This document shows positions 5,016 to 5,059 of a stretch of 5,059 nt of DNA, one piece after another; within the stretch, counting starts at the first letter, position 1, and each line of letters opens with the position of its first letter. Under the pieces are notes generated by a model that was given only the letters and a program-made list of their open reading frames with translations, ran no database searches and was not told the DNA's origin. A program made the translations under genes and the position numbers. The stretch is from Holosporales bacterium (GTDB lineage Bacteria; Pseudomonadota; Alphaproteobacteria; Caedimonadales; UBA9215): assembly GCA_003503995.1 (NCBI GenBank), contig DOCA01000182.1, forward strand, positions 1-5,059, read 5' to 3'.

Positions 5016-5028
5016 GCAAAAGACTCTT
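5003..5028. repeat. right arm of the 26-bp inverted repeat
   Basis: This arm is the reverse complement of 4521-4546 with one mismatch. It starts inside the hairpin just after the extended reading frame. Together the two arms bound a 508-bp segment (4521-5028) holding only the small exported gene and its operator. No clear target-site duplication flanks the pair (left CTGTAC, right TTGGCGG). Confidence 0.75.
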
Positions 5029-5059
5029 TTGGCGGTAAAAAAGCAAAGGTTCGACTTTC

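Larger units (their letters stand above)
4988..5059 (-). other. possible C-terminal fragment of a minus-strand gene entering from the right
   Basis: On the minus strand, bases 5059-4988 read as 23 open codons and a TAA, ending K-E-S-F-A-E-A-P-I-G-A-S-I. The frame is open to the window edge. It is too short to call a gene by itself. It matters because the same F-A-E-A-P-I peptide is encoded by the other inverted-repeat arm at 4521-4546. Confidence 0.2.

Overview
The window is about 5 kb of AT-rich Gram-negative DNA. It carries two plus-strand genes at the left, a block of three minus-strand genes in the middle (about 1.17-4.39 kb), and one small plus-strand gene at the right. The gene set, base composition and abundance of small inverted repeats would suit a host-associated or intracellular alphaproteobacterium, but this is only an inference: nothing here fixes the taxonomy, and there are no RNA genes.

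Left part: the 3' end of a repeat protein (2-472, open at the window edge) is followed by a terminator-like hairpin. A near-consensus sigma-70 promoter comes next, then a 176-residue protein joining an apparent signal peptide to a complete response-regulator receiver domain. Its terminator appears to lie inside the 3' end of the convergent gene, only 7 bp beyond the stop codon.

Middle part (minus strand, read right to left): a class I pyridine-nucleotide disulfide oxidoreductase of the LpdA/mercuric-reductase-like type comes first. A 276-bp spacer follows, holding a 104-bp inverted-repeat (MITE-like) element. Then come an HNH endonuclease-family protein and a NamZ/DUF1343 exo-N-acetylmuramidase-like protein. 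The last two are packed as an operon, but the NamZ start is ambiguous: the best Shine-Dalgarno sits at the HNH stop and points at an ATA codon. The NamZ C-terminus looks short for the family.

Right part: an unrecognised small exported protein (4610-4918) has a perfect 12+1+12 palindrome, a candidate operator, directly upstream. A G6 run near its 3' end sits at a lambda-type GGGAAAG heptamer. The -1 frame continues openly for 37 more codons and adds three cysteines, so the gene is frameshifted, phase-variable, or uses programmed frameshifting. The whole gene lies between 26-bp inverted repeats (25/26 identical) at 4521-4546 and 5003-5028, which makes it a candidate mobile or shuffled cassette.

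No single pathway links these genes. The strongest leads are the exported receiver domain, the inverted-repeat-flanked frameshifted secreted gene with its palindromic operator, and the MITE-like element upstream of the HNH-namZ pair.
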